From Chrysoperla carnea (taxonomy: Eukaryota; Arthropoda; Insecta; Neuroptera; Chrysopidae): DNA of 64,000 bases. Within the stretch, counting starts at the first letter, position 1, and every line of letters begins with the position of its first letter. The DNA lies in contig NC_058338.1 in the NCBI RefSeq assembly GCF_905475395.1, positions 39,613,435-39,677,434 of the forward strand. The letters are read 5' to 3'. Positions 45,206 to 57,218 of the stretch are shown piece by piece. A program made the translations under genes and the position numbers. The notes under the pieces were generated by a model. The model did no database searches. It worked only from the letters and a program-made list of their open reading frames with translations, and was not told the DNA's origin.

Positions 45206-47819
45206 ATACCCCTTCCCCATATTTTCTCGACTTAGCGGTTAAATTGCAAAATATTCTTGCTTACAGTGAATGACGGTTTTACTGGTCATATCAATAATTT
45301 CAGACGAAAATATTTTCTTGTTTTCATACTTTTAAGAGCAAGATTTTTTAAGAGAGTCGGAGTTTTAGTATTCGAACTTTATTTTATACAAACTAAGATT
45401 ATAGTATGTATTACTAAATCGTTAAAAGGAAGAATGATCTGATGCAAGTCCAATGCCACGAGAGGCCACGATCACCTGTCGTACCATAATAATACAGTTT
45501 ATGTGAAGTAAAAAGGACTATACTGATATAAAGTTTTATTTATATTTTAATTATGACCATATTATACCTAAAGATTTAATTAAATTTCGTAAATATGATT
45601 CTGTTGGTCGGATAACTATTACCTAACATCGTTAATAATATCTACTTGTACCTTTACCTATACCTTATACATTGTTATTCTCAGCTTTATATGAGATAAC
45701 AACTCTTCCATACTGTAATAACTCCCGTCTGTTACATATGAAATTAACATTATAACATTTATTTATGATAACAATATCTTGTAAGGTTTATTTCCAAATA
45801 GTTTACAACGGCCAGACTCTTGTTATAGATTGTGTTTTTAATATTGCATATATTATATGTAGGTATACTTATAAAGAGATAGAGTTTGTTCCTTCTGCAC
45901 GCGGTTTTTATCTCTACATTGTTTTCTTTGGTGACGTTTTCTTGAATATCTTTGCTTTTATTGATCGGATTAAGGGAAATAAAAAAAGAAATTGTTTGTT
46001 AAGAATTTCTGCATCCATCTTGCCTGCTATCGAATCCTGAACATAGCAAAATAGCCTCAAAATCTTAAGAAAACCGCAGTAAGTCACTTACCTCATATTT
46101 TAAACTTTCTCTAGTAACTTTTCGAAAAATGAAGGAATTGAGTTGCCATTATAACTTATGATTATTAAAAAACCTGGTAAATTCTAGCCCTCAATTTTGA
46201 GAAAAACAAATTTTTCTGAAAAATTTCAACAGCTTGAACAGTTTGGGCAAATCATCGGACAGGTTTTTTATGTACTTGCAGATAGGGCCAACGGTGTTTT
46301 TTCAAAATCTTTGTCTTGTTAACCCACTTTTTTTGTTCGAAACTATCATCGTACGTCTCGAAAACGAACTTTCTTTGAAAAAAGGTTGATGGGAACTTAT
46401 TCCTTATTTTTGTGAAAAGTATATTTTCGTACATTTTTTACCGCATTTTTTACCGTCAGTGTTTAGCCTTTTCTATTACTGATAAACTTAAAATTTTAAA
46501 ACCTTATTGCATTTGTGACAACGAAGAAAAAGAATTTATTATCACTTTTTGTATTATATTTATTTTGTTTAACGATGTTTACTTTAATATTTAATTATAA
46601 GATAACAATTGGAAAGGGTCACTGATTATAATTTATGCATTGATAATAGATCAATGGCTTTCATTTATATTTTGAAAATTAATTTGTTTTCAATTTTGCC
46701 AAGGATGTATAAAATATATATCAAATTGGTTATTAGCTTACTGCCAAAATTAATCAAATTAAAAAAAAAAAAAATCAATATTCTTTAAGTGTTAAGACCT
46801 TAACTTGACCTTTGAAGACACCTTGTCACTTTCACACATTTGCAAGTAAATTTCTTTACCTACGGCGATAAAATTTCATAATTTGTCTACGTAATTCGAT
46901 TATTAAATTTGGTAGAACTTTTGATATAAATTTCAAGATGATAATATCCAGTGGTGTCCCTAAATCACCGAAACAAGAAGAAACTATGAATTTCTATCGA
47001 AACTAAAAGGCGAAAAGTTCTTTAGTGTTTTTCCAGCAAACACACCGGTAACGATTTAAAGTTGGTTAATTATCGTTTTTAATTTCGAGAATTTCTCAAA
47101 AATTATTAGGAAATAATAAATAAAGTTTTAGAAAAAAAAGTTTACTATAATTTATCATCAGGGAATATTTTAGCTTAAGTTTAAAATTTGCTGAAACGGG
47201 CGGTTGGGTGGATAATAATATTAAAAACCATAATAATGGCGAAACAAGTCATATGAAGAACATTCTATGTCTATAAAAGGATTTTCAAGAAGGTTTCAAT
47301 TAAAATCGGCAAATAGAGTCTTCTTTAGCACGATTTTTGAATTGGAAATTGCTTTTTTCTTTGTAACCAGATCTGTATCTATAGTAATTAGAGATCCCTG
47401 GTGGAAAAATATTTGAAAAAAGAATAAGTCTTAATAAGTCTTAGGAAACTCTGAAAAAGTCTTAGAAACTTTAAAAAAGTATTAAGAATTAGACTAGTCC
47501 AAAAACGTTGAGAAATTCAAAGTTTCTAAAACTTTTTCAGAATTTCTTACTCTTTCATCAAATATTTTTTCCACCAATGATACAAGTAATTAGAAATATT
47601 TTAGGCAGTGTGAGATCTATCAGTCAAATAATTTTATTGTAAAAGTTACAACCCTTTGAAAATGCCAACTGAAGATGTGTATGCTTAAATAACTCTAGTT
47701 CAAGTTCATCTTTTAGTTATCAAAGCGTTCGTGATTGTATTGTTATACACATGCTTATTATATATTATTAACAATTGATAATTTGGATTAGTACGATCAA
47801 AATTACTCAAATTTTTCAA
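45206..47819. other. Intergenic, upstream of the peritrophin gene
   Basis: A+T-rich. A 91-codon frame at 45765-46040 has no recognisable similarity and an unremarkable composition, and is not called. No repeat from the families above was seen. Confidence 0.35.
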
Positions 47820-47824
47820 TCAGT
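47820..47824 (+). promoter_or_regulatory. Initiator of the peritrophin-like gene
   Basis: TCAGT, the arthropod initiator, with A at 47822 as +1, would give a 29-base leader before the ATG at 47851. No clear TATA box is seen 30 bases upstream. The short leader and position just ahead of a good signal-peptide exon support it. Confidence 0.5.
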
Positions 47825-47850
47825 ATATTTTATCAATATTTATTTTTATA

Positions 47851-47904
47851 ATGAAAACCTTAAAAATCTTCTCAACAGTTTTCTCTGTGTGCTTAATAAT
47901 ATCG
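47851..47904 (+). CDS. Exon 1 (signal peptide) of peritrophin-like gene
   Basis: Eighteen codons, MKTLKIFSTVFSVCLIIS, form a textbook signal peptide: two Lys, then a hydrophobic core. The exon ends TCG followed by the donor GTAAGA in phase 0. The matching phase-0 acceptor is at 49379, giving cleavage near ...LIIS/QNGADPP. Unspliced, the frame continues as unlikely low-complexity sequence. An initiator lies 29 bases upstream. Together with exon 2 this makes a 282-residue secreted protein. Confidence 0.8.
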
Positions 47905-49379
47905 GTAAGAATTAACAAAAATATATATATGTGTAAGAAAAGAAAGTTGAGAGAATGTGAAGAAAATTTTATTATATTTGATACAAATTCATTTTGCTCC
48001 TGGTTTTGCACTAAACGGACAAACAAAAACCAAATTCAAATAATAACTTAACTTTTCGCAAAGTGTTTGAAGATTGGCGTGCTTTGACACAGTTGGATAT
48101 AATAAAAATAATAATCAAATATGGGTATTTCATGTTTGTCCGTTAAGAGAAAAACCGGCATTAGAAATTTAATTATAGTCTATTTTTATTTGTAACCTTT
48201 GTATTTTATGTGAATGTTATTAAAATAGTAAATATCTTACACAAAAAAGAGATATCTTGAATAAATAAAACTTTTCCTTGAACAAAAAATTGAAAAGCTA
48301 GAACAAATATTCTTGGAGCGAGAAAAATTTACTAGGGGCAGTCTTAATGCAAAATTTTTTTGGCTTCTAGCAAATTTTTGTATTTGTTTTAATATTCTTG
48401 AGCCAAGAAAACCAATTTTTTCTGTGTAAACGGGTACCTATTTATTTCAAAAATTGAGGCATTTTTTAATTCACATAACTATTTATAATGATCTAAGAGA
48501 CGGTATAAGTTCGGTCTTTACTCATCTGATATAATCAGATTAAACATATTTTTTATGAAATTTTATTGTTTTTTATGAAATTTTATTGATTTATATTATA
48601 CTTTTTCTAAAGAAAAGTGTTCAGGGCTATTTTTTGTTAAATTTATTTTAATCAATTTTTATGGGTCTATAACTATATCATTATTTTCGTATTTAAATTA
48701 TCTTTCTCCTGATGCCAATTTCAATTGGTTAACTTATCGATGTAGCAGATTGGTTAACAGTGCGGTGTAGTTACCTGTATTAACTCACCTGTGGTATGAA
48801 TAAATCTACATCGATATGCTAAACAATCTAAATTGGTATCAGTAGAAAGATAATCTTTTTAGGAAAGTAATGCAATAAGCTTGCCTGAAAAAATCGTTAA
48901 TGGAAAAATTGATTAAAATTAATTTAATTTAAAATAGGCATGAACACTTTTCGATAAAAAAACTATTATAGTAGTGTTTAAAAATCAATACAATTTCATA
49001 AAAACTATGTCTCACCTGGTTATCAGATGGGTGAAGATCGACGTTATACCGTCTCTTGTACTATAATTTGCATTGATATACTTTGAATCTTTGAAGCGTT
49101 GTGCATCTTTACTTGCTGAGGGATAAAAGTAACAGTAGAAATGATATCGACCACAAACTCCAAATAATCTGTCGAGCACTATCTGTTGTATAAAATATAA
49201 ATACACAAAATTTGCTTGCAAACTTAAAATTAAAAATAAAAATTTTCAATTAATTTTCTTGAAATAGATGGCGATCGACGGTATTGACATCTTCGAAATA
49301 ATTTACAACCTGATTTTGGTCGGTATCATTTTCTCTGTTACTGTTATCCCTTAAATTTTCATGATTATTATATTTCTAG
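47905..49379 (+). other. Intron of the peritrophin-like gene
   Basis: Bounded by GTAAGA and TATTTCTAG, both good splice sites, and phase 0. It is 1,475 bases long, and about 580 of these are a palindromic MITE. Confidence 0.7.
48487..49063. mobile_element. Palindromic MITE (GAGACGG family), full length
   Basis: The left end (AAGAGACGGTATAAG at 48495) and right end (inverse, AGTACAAGAGACGGTATAA) are terminal inverted repeats. The interior is itself largely palindromic: AAAGAAAAGTGTTC mirrors GAACACTTTTCGAT, and the TTATCTTTCTCCTGATGCC arm mirrors GGTATCAGTAGAAAGATAA. Other copies are at 35090 and 13549. It encodes nothing; frames in it are shadows. It lies wholly within the intron of the peritrophin-like gene. 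Confidence 0.75.
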
Positions 49380-50174
49380 CAAAATGGTGCTGATCCACCT
49401 ATTACTAGCGAGACTTCATCATTGGCTACAACCGATCAACTATATTGTTCTAGACAGGGCATATCTTGCTATGATCGTTATACCATTCAATATTGTGGAA
49501 AAACTGGTGATTCAGGTTTAGAATTTACTGTCTCTTGTAAAGTACAAAATCCTAATCGTCCTTATTGTTTGGAATATGAAAATCATGTAGAATGTATACC
49601 AGCTGACACATCAATACCGCTACAAGAAAAGCCAGAAACATGTACTAGTCAAGGCTCACGCCCAGATCCATTAGATTGTACTCGTTTTATACGGTGTGAA
49701 AAAAAACCAACTGGTAACGGATATTTTGGTTCAGTAGTTAATTGTCCAATTGGTACCGGATATAACATTGACAGGGAAAAATGCCAAACTTCTGGTTCAT
49801 GTGCCACAATACATTCGTATTGTTTGGGAAATGAAGATAAACTTATTGCCTATTCACCATATCCATCAATTTATGTTAAATGTCCTGCTGCAAATTCAAA
49901 AGATGAATTTGTCGTAAAACTATGCAAGGAGGGATACAGCTTCGAGGAAGAGGTTGGCGCTTGTGAACGGATTTGCAAACGAGAAGGGTATATTCCTAAT
50001 AACGAAAATTGTAAGGCTTATTACAATTGTGTGAAAATTACAGGCGATTTATTTTCCATATCGTCAAATATATGTCCTCTAGGAACTGGATTTAATCGTC
50101 AAACAAACGCATGTGATGAAAGTAAAGCAAGTTGTTCAAATTCCAGATTTAGAAATTATTTTAACGACTATTAA
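49380..50174 (+). CDS. Exon 2 of peritrophin-like chitin-binding protein
   Basis: This exon starts after TTTCTAG and reads QNGADPPITSETSS into the cysteine-rich part, ending at TAA (50172). With exon 1 the protein has 282 residues. Four tandem CBM14 (peritrophin-A type) modules are visible, using full-protein numbering: Cys 41-90 (six Cys, unusual spacing), 106-159 (six Cys, spacing 11-5-15-12-5), 166-213 (only four Cys) and 217-270 (six Cys, spacing 11-5-14-12-6). The recurring CPIGTGYN and CPLGTGFN before the fifth Cys are typical of the fold. The likely role is binding chitin in the peritrophic matrix, cuticle or trachea after secretion; the tissue cannot be told. There is no transmembrane segment or enzyme domain. 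The exon's first in-frame ATG would be too far in, which confirms the need for exon 1. I cannot name an orthologue. Confidence 0.85.
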   Translation, partial: QNGADPPITSETSSLATTDQLYCSRQGISCYDRYTIQYCGKTGDSGLEFTVSCKVQNPNRPYCLEYENHVECIPADTSIPLQEKPETCTSQGSRPDPLDCTRFIRCEKKPTGNGYFGSVVNCPIGTGYNIDREKCQTSGSCATIHSYCLGNEDKLIAYSPYPSIYVKCPAANSKDEFVVKLCKEGYSFEEEVGACERICKREGYIPNNENCKAYYNCVKITGDLFSISSNICPLGTGFNRQTNACDESKASCSNSRFRNYFNDY

Positions 50175-50224
50175 TTACTATCTTAATTGTAGAAGAAAAC
50201 GTTTCCATATTTATATAGGAATCA

Positions 50225-50230
50225 AATAAA
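50225..50230 (+). terminator. Polyadenylation signal
   Basis: AATAAA 51 bases after the stop codon of the peritrophin-like gene, followed by T-rich sequence near 50248-50258. The placement is good. Confidence 0.6.
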
Positions 50231-51399
50231 TTCAATTTTATAAATTTTGTTTTATTTTCGCTAAACCATTTTGAATTACACGTGTTATTATTAAAATTTA
50301 ATTTGAGCAAAGTATTTTGATTAATTACTACAGATAACATATTTAAATATTGAACGTGAACATTAATTAATGTCATATTTTATCAAAACTAAACTATAGA
50401 GATAGTGGATGAGCTATACAATGCAAATAATACTAAACCAGTGCAGTTACGAACTGACTTAAAAGTTTGTGACACTAGATTTTTTTATTCATACATTCGA
50501 TAGGGGGTTGTTTGAAGATCTTAAATCTGATTTTGCGTATTCGTGAAATAAATCCTTTCGTGAAATTTTGTAAAATAACATTTTTACGTTTTTGGGTCAT
50601 ATCATGCGTTATATTTTTTAAAGTTTGATGATTTTGGTGTCGTTAGACTTGTCTGCGTTTTATCTTCAAAACCATTTACGCTGCGATTGATAGAAAAAAA
50701 GTTCTTCATGTTTAGCCAAAAAATTTTTCTTGATTTTCTAACAATTTTACATTTCAACTTTTGTTCTTCCTCTAACGGCTTAAAAGTTTTTTCAAGAATT
50801 AATTGTCCGTCCCATTTTGCTCTTTTACGAACTTGACCTCCTTATAGCTCTTACCGGCTAAGAACTTGTGTTTGGATTTTAAATGATATCGAAGTTCTAG
50901 GCTAAATTAGATCCCAGAATAAGATAACCTTTAAATTATTTTAAATTTTCATAAATTTGGATTTATGGATGCACCTTGTATATAACTGTACCGTAAAACT
51001 TTTTGTGAATGGATGAACACTCATTCGGTGGACATTTAATAAAATTATAACAGTCACATCATTCATGAGTGGAAAGTAATTGGAACTTTTGTGTAGTTTT
51101 TCGTATTTATTTATTGATTTAACATTTATCAACAGTATAAATGTAAAAGGTCAAACTATCCCTTAATTATCACGGTTGGCTGGGAATTACATGATCTTAC
51201 CGAGATTTTCAACATATTAAATTATGAAAAACAAAATAGATAAATGTGTGTAAAGCTGTTCTATAAAGGGTTTCGTTGTAATTTTAAAATTTGTTCTGCA
51301 GCTATCTCTTTATCATATAATTTTCACAATTTCAGCTTTAAATCAATATAAAAGTGCAATCAATCATAAACATGTTTATGATTGTATTTATGATTCAGT
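50231..51399. other. Intergenic, one diverged repeat
   Basis: At 50740-50890 ACATTTCAACTTTTGTTCTT, CCTCTAACGGCTTAAAAG and TTTTACGAACTTGACCTCC are a heavily diverged minus-strand trace of the HINE-like family. The remainder is A+T-rich without features. Confidence 0.4.
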
Positions 51400-51806
51400 C
51401 CATTATACCCTGCAAATATGAAATATATATCGAGGTACATACATTAATTTATGCCCCAAGATTATAAAGCTTAGAAATATTGATGATAGGAATAAAATTT
51501 TAGTAAAAATGTCCATGAAATCACCTAATTAGCCCATTTTCGTTTGTCAATCCACGTGTCTGTCTGCCAGTCTGTCAACACGATAACTTAAAAAAGAAAA
51601 GAGATATTAAGCTGAAATTTTTATATCGTTTTTAGATGTTAAAATTGAGTTTTAGTTCATAAATGAGCAACATAGGTCAATTGGATCTTAGGACCTATCT
51701 AGTAGGTCGTGAGAGGTAGAAATGATCAAAATGTTCTTCAAAAAGAATAAACAAATATTTTTTTGAAATTTTTTAACGTAACGTAAACATTATTGTTTGA
51801 AGTAAA
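51400..51806 (+). mobile_element. HINE-like dispersed repeat, copy I (diverged)
   Basis: Begins TACCCTGCAAATATGAAATA and runs through TCACCTAATTAGCCCATTTT, CTGTCTGCCAGTCTGTC and GAGCAACATAGGTCAATTGG to a decayed GTAAACATTATTGTTTG. The 3' hairpin tail is absent. Confidence 0.65.
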
Positions 51807-53826
51807 GTTGCTAATTAAGAGAAAAATTTGATGTCTATTTTCTCTAAAACTATAACCGATTGAGAGTTGAAAATTTGTAAGTAACTTCAATTAGTAAGCT
51901 TTGTGAATACTAGAAAATACTACGAAAAATTTCCAAATTTTAGGAAAATAAAATGGAAGCTCTTTCTTGTAACAACACACTTAATTAATACTGCTGTGCA
52001 ATTTTGCAACACCTCTTATATCAAATATTACGCTCGCTAAAAAATTGTGGTCAATTAGTAAAACTACAAATTTCGAAATGTATTAAGTATTTTTATTCGT
52101 ATGCAGGCTGAAGGGACATAAATTGTTGACAATCCTAATTCCTAAAATTTATTTCGATAGCAGGTGTATTTGAAGACATCGAATTCAAAAAACAAAATTC
52201 CAAATGCTATCTGATCAAAAAGAAAAAGAAAGTGAAGTTATTGCGCATAATAAATACTATATATAGTTCTGAGACTATTTTCTTTTTAGTTTTATTGCTT
52301 TGGTTTCTTTCTTAGATGTACCTACGTCTATGATACGCTATGTTGTCGAAACTGTCGAATTGTAAAATAAATTGTTACATTGGAAAAACATGAAAATGTA
52401 TGTATAGCAAGAAGCAAACCCATATACGTATTTATAAAGTTTCTGTATTAGTACTTTGATATGTGTATGTGTATGGTTATAAATATTTAAAAAGTTTTAT
52501 TTTCTTTTAAGCATGAAAACGATAAAGCATATACCATATATATTTCAAACATTATTCAAGTACCAGATGATCCATTTTAATCTAGGCACAACACATTTTT
52601 TTGTAAGTGATTACTAGCAGATTAAATGTGTCTTCGTATGGCAAACTTTTGAAAAATTTGATATTGTATTTTATGGAGCTCCTCAAATTTGAAATTGCGT
52701 CATAATTCTTAAAATTAATTAAGAAGTTATTAATTTTTATATTCTAATAAGAATATAATGAATTAAACAATAAAAAGAAAGGTGGAATGATTCATTTCAC
52801 AAAACGGTGTGCCGTCATCCGATGAACCAAAGTTATAATTTGTCTAAGTTGTTGTTTGTTAGTTGTAAGAACAGAGAACAATCATACTAGCCAGTCTGTT
52901 TGTACAATAGATATTCATATTTTCATTACCCACCGATAAAGTTAATGAGTTAATTCTGATTTCTAGAAAACTATTTAAGTCTCCTCGAACGCCGGTAGTA
53001 ATTTGAAATATTTCACATTCGAATATCTAAAACTTTCAACTTACTGATTCGCTTTATTTCCCTAGATATATCCTTTCAGCCATTCAAGAAGTCGGCTTCA
53101 GATGTGACTGTTTCAACAAATTGACTGATAAAGGGTTTATTAGCCAGAAAATAAAAAAAATGCATATCATCGCGGAAACTACTAAGTTCTTTTGATATCA
53201 ATGTGAGCTTCTCATCAATATCGTATATAGAACCGTGGTTCACGTGTCAAATTTATGGAAATTACTTTTCCTAATTTTAGTATAATTTTTTTACCTTCTG
53301 GATACATGATAGAAATATATTAACAACGCAATACGTGCAAAAATGGTCAGAAGTTAACAGTTACCGAAAGTGGTTAAACATGTTTGCTAAATTTCACTCT
53401 ATTTTTCAATCTTATCCACCTTTGTAAACTTTAGGCCATAAGTTTCCAATATTGTGTTGTAAACAATTTTTTTTAACATAAAGGTCGAAACAAAAAATCA
53501 AAAAACGAAAATCGAAATCTGAAAATCGTAAAATCAAATTCGATCCACAGTTAAATCAGACAAAAACAATCATAGAAATTTCTATTTCATTATTAGTTTA
53601 AGGTAATAATTTCAATAACCCTGTAGATTTTCTTTTTTACCGGATCGACCATTTGGTTAGTCAGTCGCTTGTCATTTATGTCCATTGGGAATTATATAAG
53701 TCTTTACCATATACTTACTAAAGAAATAACTTACTAAATATTTATCAACGAGAAAATATACGAACTGCTAGTATAGTGGGTAGATAGGGTTTTTTCTCTC
53801 AATAGTGGAGAGAAAATTGTATTTTT
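51807..53826. other. Intergenic, no recognised feature
   Basis: A+T-rich; no gene, RNA gene or shared repeat recognised. Confidence 0.4.
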
Positions 53827-54352
53827 ATACCATGCATATATGTAATATGCATGGTATACTAAATTTAGTCCCAAGTTTATGACGCTTAGAAATAAAAACA
53901 AAATTTTGGCATAGGTGTCCATAGAATTACCGAATTAGACCATTTCCGGTTGTCATTCTGTCTGTCTGTCTGTCTGTCAACACGATAACTCAAAAACGAA
54001 AAGAGATATCAAACTGAAATATTTATAGCTTGCTGAGGACGTAAAAAGTGAGGTCAAGTTCGTAAATGAGTAACATAGGTCAATTGGGTCTTGGGTAATT
54101 TGGGAAAAAAGGTTCCTTATAAAAAAATAAACAACTTTTGTTTGAAACATTTTTTCGTAAACATCACTGTTTACCCGTGAGAGCGCAAATTATGCGTAAA
54201 TTGTAAAGTATGTATATATGTTATGGCTATATCAGTTATATATATAAATATGCCATATGTATGTATTGTGTTATGTGACAGTAATGAACACTGTCTAATC
54301 TATACATGGTATTTCAATAATTAACTCAGTCAATTGTTTGTTTTCACTTGTT
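53827..54352 (+). mobile_element. HINE-like dispersed repeat, copy J (full)
   Basis: Full-length: ATACCATGCATATATG at the 5' end and TATACATGGTATTTCAA at the 3' end, then TTAACTCAGTCAATTGTTTG and TTTTCACTTG. It contains a CTGTCTGTCTGTCTGTC run. The GGACCCATC to ACCGTTAGAG block is deleted. It is a good reference copy for the ends. Confidence 0.8.
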
Positions 54353-54954
54353 TTTTATTTGTCCTCAATCTAACACTATATCAGAGACTATATAACACAA
54401 ATGCAAAGATAAGTAGAACAAAAAGAGAACATTTAAGGATAGTGTATATAAAAAAAATCTCTTGATGCAATAAAGATATTGGTTTGTATAAGAAAAAAAA
54501 TGTGGTTTTACACTCATGGTGAGTGTTTGAATTTAATGGCGTTTTTTTATTTTTTCATTCCTTTGAGCCACAACATTTTAAATGTCCCCTTTTCTCTTTC
54601 CTATCTATGAGGCAGTCAATTAGCCTAATTAGCCGTAAAGTTAACAGCCTAACCCTTTTTACGCCGTTTAACTAGCGGCCTGAATTGTATTCAGCAGTAG
54701 CGTCTAATACAACATTTAATGACATATCTGATTCGTAAAAAAGTTCAACATATTGTTATTTGGTAGTACACATATAAGTAATTAAAATATTATTTGGAAA
54801 TGCAAATTAAACTTTCATGCCATTTGGATCATTACATTTTTGGAATCCCTGGTCAACAAAAGGTGACTGACTTGCCACAAAATCTCTCAAAGAAATTATA
54901 CTTTCTAAAATTTTGCCACCGTAGTTTGTATCTGAGTACTTATTGCAACTCTTG
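54353..54954. other. Intergenic, no recognised feature
   Basis: A slightly G+C-richer patch at 54585-54700 has no ORF or repeat identity. Confidence 0.35.
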
Positions 54955-55649
54955 GTAGTATACACCTAAATATCTCGCTTTGTAGTTAACCCATCAAAAA
55001 ATAGCTTAAGCAAAAGTTGCAGAGTTTGATGGCGTACATTATGTTCTGACATCAGATTGGAGCTAGTTCTTCGGGTTTCTTTAAAAGCCAATTTAGATCC
55101 CGAACGGTAAGAAATAGAATAACACTTTAAAGAAGAAAGTTGATACTCGAATTTACGATTTTTTCGAAAAACGTAAGCTTTCGGAGGAACTCGACTTAAA
55201 AATATATCATTATTGAATTTAATCGAAAGTAAACACACTTACTTGTAAAAAATTCTTTAGCCAAAAGTTGTCAAGTGCAATAGAGGACATGGACATTCTC
55301 CTATGCCCATTACTTTTATCTACAACTATCGATAAACTTTAGGCTTATTTTCTTTCGATTAAATACAACATATTTTTAAGGTGCATTTCCTCCGATAGCT
55401 AATGTTTTTCGAAAAAATGTTTTTACAAGAATTGTTAGTTTTTTTATGATGATCATCTTTTTAATTTACCGTGTTATTCTATTTCTTACCGTTTAGGATA
55501 TTAATTGGCTATTAAAATAAACCTAGGTCCATGACATGACCTACATGACGTCCCCCATCAAACTCTACAACTTAATTTGTTTAAATTACTTTTTGATTAA
55601 CTACAAAACGAGATATTAAGGTGTATAGGTTAAAATGGCCCAAACTGTA
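54955..55649. mobile_element. Foldback element with about 270-bp inverted arms
   Basis: ATACACCTAAATATCTCGCT at the left mirrors the right-hand AAACGAGATATTAAGGTGTAT. The arms then share GCAGAGTTTGATGG, GGTAAGAAATAGAATAAC and TTTTCGAAAAACGT/ATGTTTTTCGAAAA in inverted order. The centre is near 55295. The right end continues to TGGCCCAAACTGTA, resembling the end of the element at 25292; the matching left end is missing. The 90-codon minus-strand frame inside is not a gene. Confidence 0.65.
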
Positions 55650-56980
55650 TATTATATAGATATTTTAAGATCTATATTAAGGGATTGATTAGATTATTTT
55701 ATAAAATTTAAATCCGCTAAAAATGTTTGGTATGGGAATGGAAATATTCCTACTACTAAATGTTTTACTCATACAGAGGAAATGTGCGTTTCAAATCAGA
55801 TTCGTGAATTACATCTAATAATCCTAAAACTTTGTTTTTTTTTATTCGAAGATTCTATATAAGTACCTATTCACATTATTGCAGTTTTTTCAAAAGCTTT
55901 TTCATTATTTCTAATTATGTATTGATTGCCTGATATTTGTAATGAAAGTGAATACATTAAAGATGTTTATTAAAATGTACCACATCGCTTCAAAAAAAAT
56001 TTATTTCCAAAACATAATCTCATAATAATTTCATAATGGAGAAACATGGAAAAGTAAAATGTAACGTTAAAATTTTATTGCGTATATACCTAATTATAAA
56101 TTCCGTTTAAACATAAATATCTACATTTATTGCAGAGGCTTACATTTTTTATGCGATATAGTCAGTTTTGGAACATCATCTTTTAGTACTTCATCCATTA
56201 TATTTAATCTTTGAAACATGTTTATTTTCCACAAACCTCAGATCTATTAAAATAGCAGGAATAAACCGTATCGTGAAGTATAATAACACCATTTTCGGTT
56301 GCAATTTCTATTTGTTTTTAACCGATTTAAAAAATATTATTTGAGCAGTATTTCTTGTTTATAATTTTTTAATGAAATTTTAAACTTATGTCAACCTAAT
56401 ATGTACGTATATTACCCACAATTTGTTTGACCAAGATATTTAATATGACATGGCATAAAATTTCCTTGTACCTACTTTAAATTATCTCTCTTATGTTTAA
56501 CTTCTGATAACACACAACTCATTTTTTTTAATGAAAAAACATAAATTTTGGACAAAAAATACAAGTTGACAGATTGTTAAATATTTTTACGTATTTTCAA
56601 ATTTCATGGCAAGCTAAATAGATTAAAAAAGTTCCAGTCTCCTAGGCAACCTACGTGTCGGCTTATTAGTTGCACTTGTTTTACCTCCCAACTAGCAAAT
56701 AAATCATAACGTGCGATAAAGAACGTAGTTCCAAAAAAGAAAAAAAAAACCGTTTTTTAGCGAAAAATCGATTTTACTAATATTTTTCAAATTTGCAAAC
56801 GGCCTTCTTGGTTTGATTGAGAATTGTCTTGAAAGACATACAGGCATTTGCAAAAATGATTATTAACAATTTTTACATCGGCCATAGGCTTGATCGATCG
56901 GAAATAAATAGTTTCACAACTTTAGTACGACATTGAATACATAATACTCTCATCAGTAACTTTCTTGTTAACTGTCTGTC
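55650..56980. other. Intergenic, no recognised feature
   Basis: A+T-rich; nothing supportable. Confidence 0.4.
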
Positions 56981-57218
56981 TTTTAATGTTGATGCGAAAT
57001 GAAAGAAAGGTAGAAACCTGAAATCGATTCTTTTCTATTTCTGTAATTCATTCCATCTTTATTAAAATTTTTATATTGTACTTAGTAGCTCGCCTAATTT
57101 TAATGTTGATGCGAAATGAAAGAAAGGTAGAAACCTGAAGTCGATTATTTTCTATATCTGTAATTCATTCCATCTTTATCAAAATTTTGTTCTTATATTG
57201 TACTTAGTAGCTCGCCTA
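56981..57218. repeat. Tandem duplication, two units of about 117-121 bp
   Basis: The unit starting TTTTAATGTTGATGCGAAAT and ending TAGTAGCTCGCCTAA occurs twice, at 56981 and 57098. The copies differ by a few substitutions and a 4-base insertion, so the duplication is fairly recent. No ORF runs through it. Confidence 0.9.

Noticed and set aside
45765-46040. 91-codon frame upstream of the peritrophin-like gene
   Set aside because: There is no signal peptide, domain or splice context. It is hydrophobic by virtue of A+T-rich codons.
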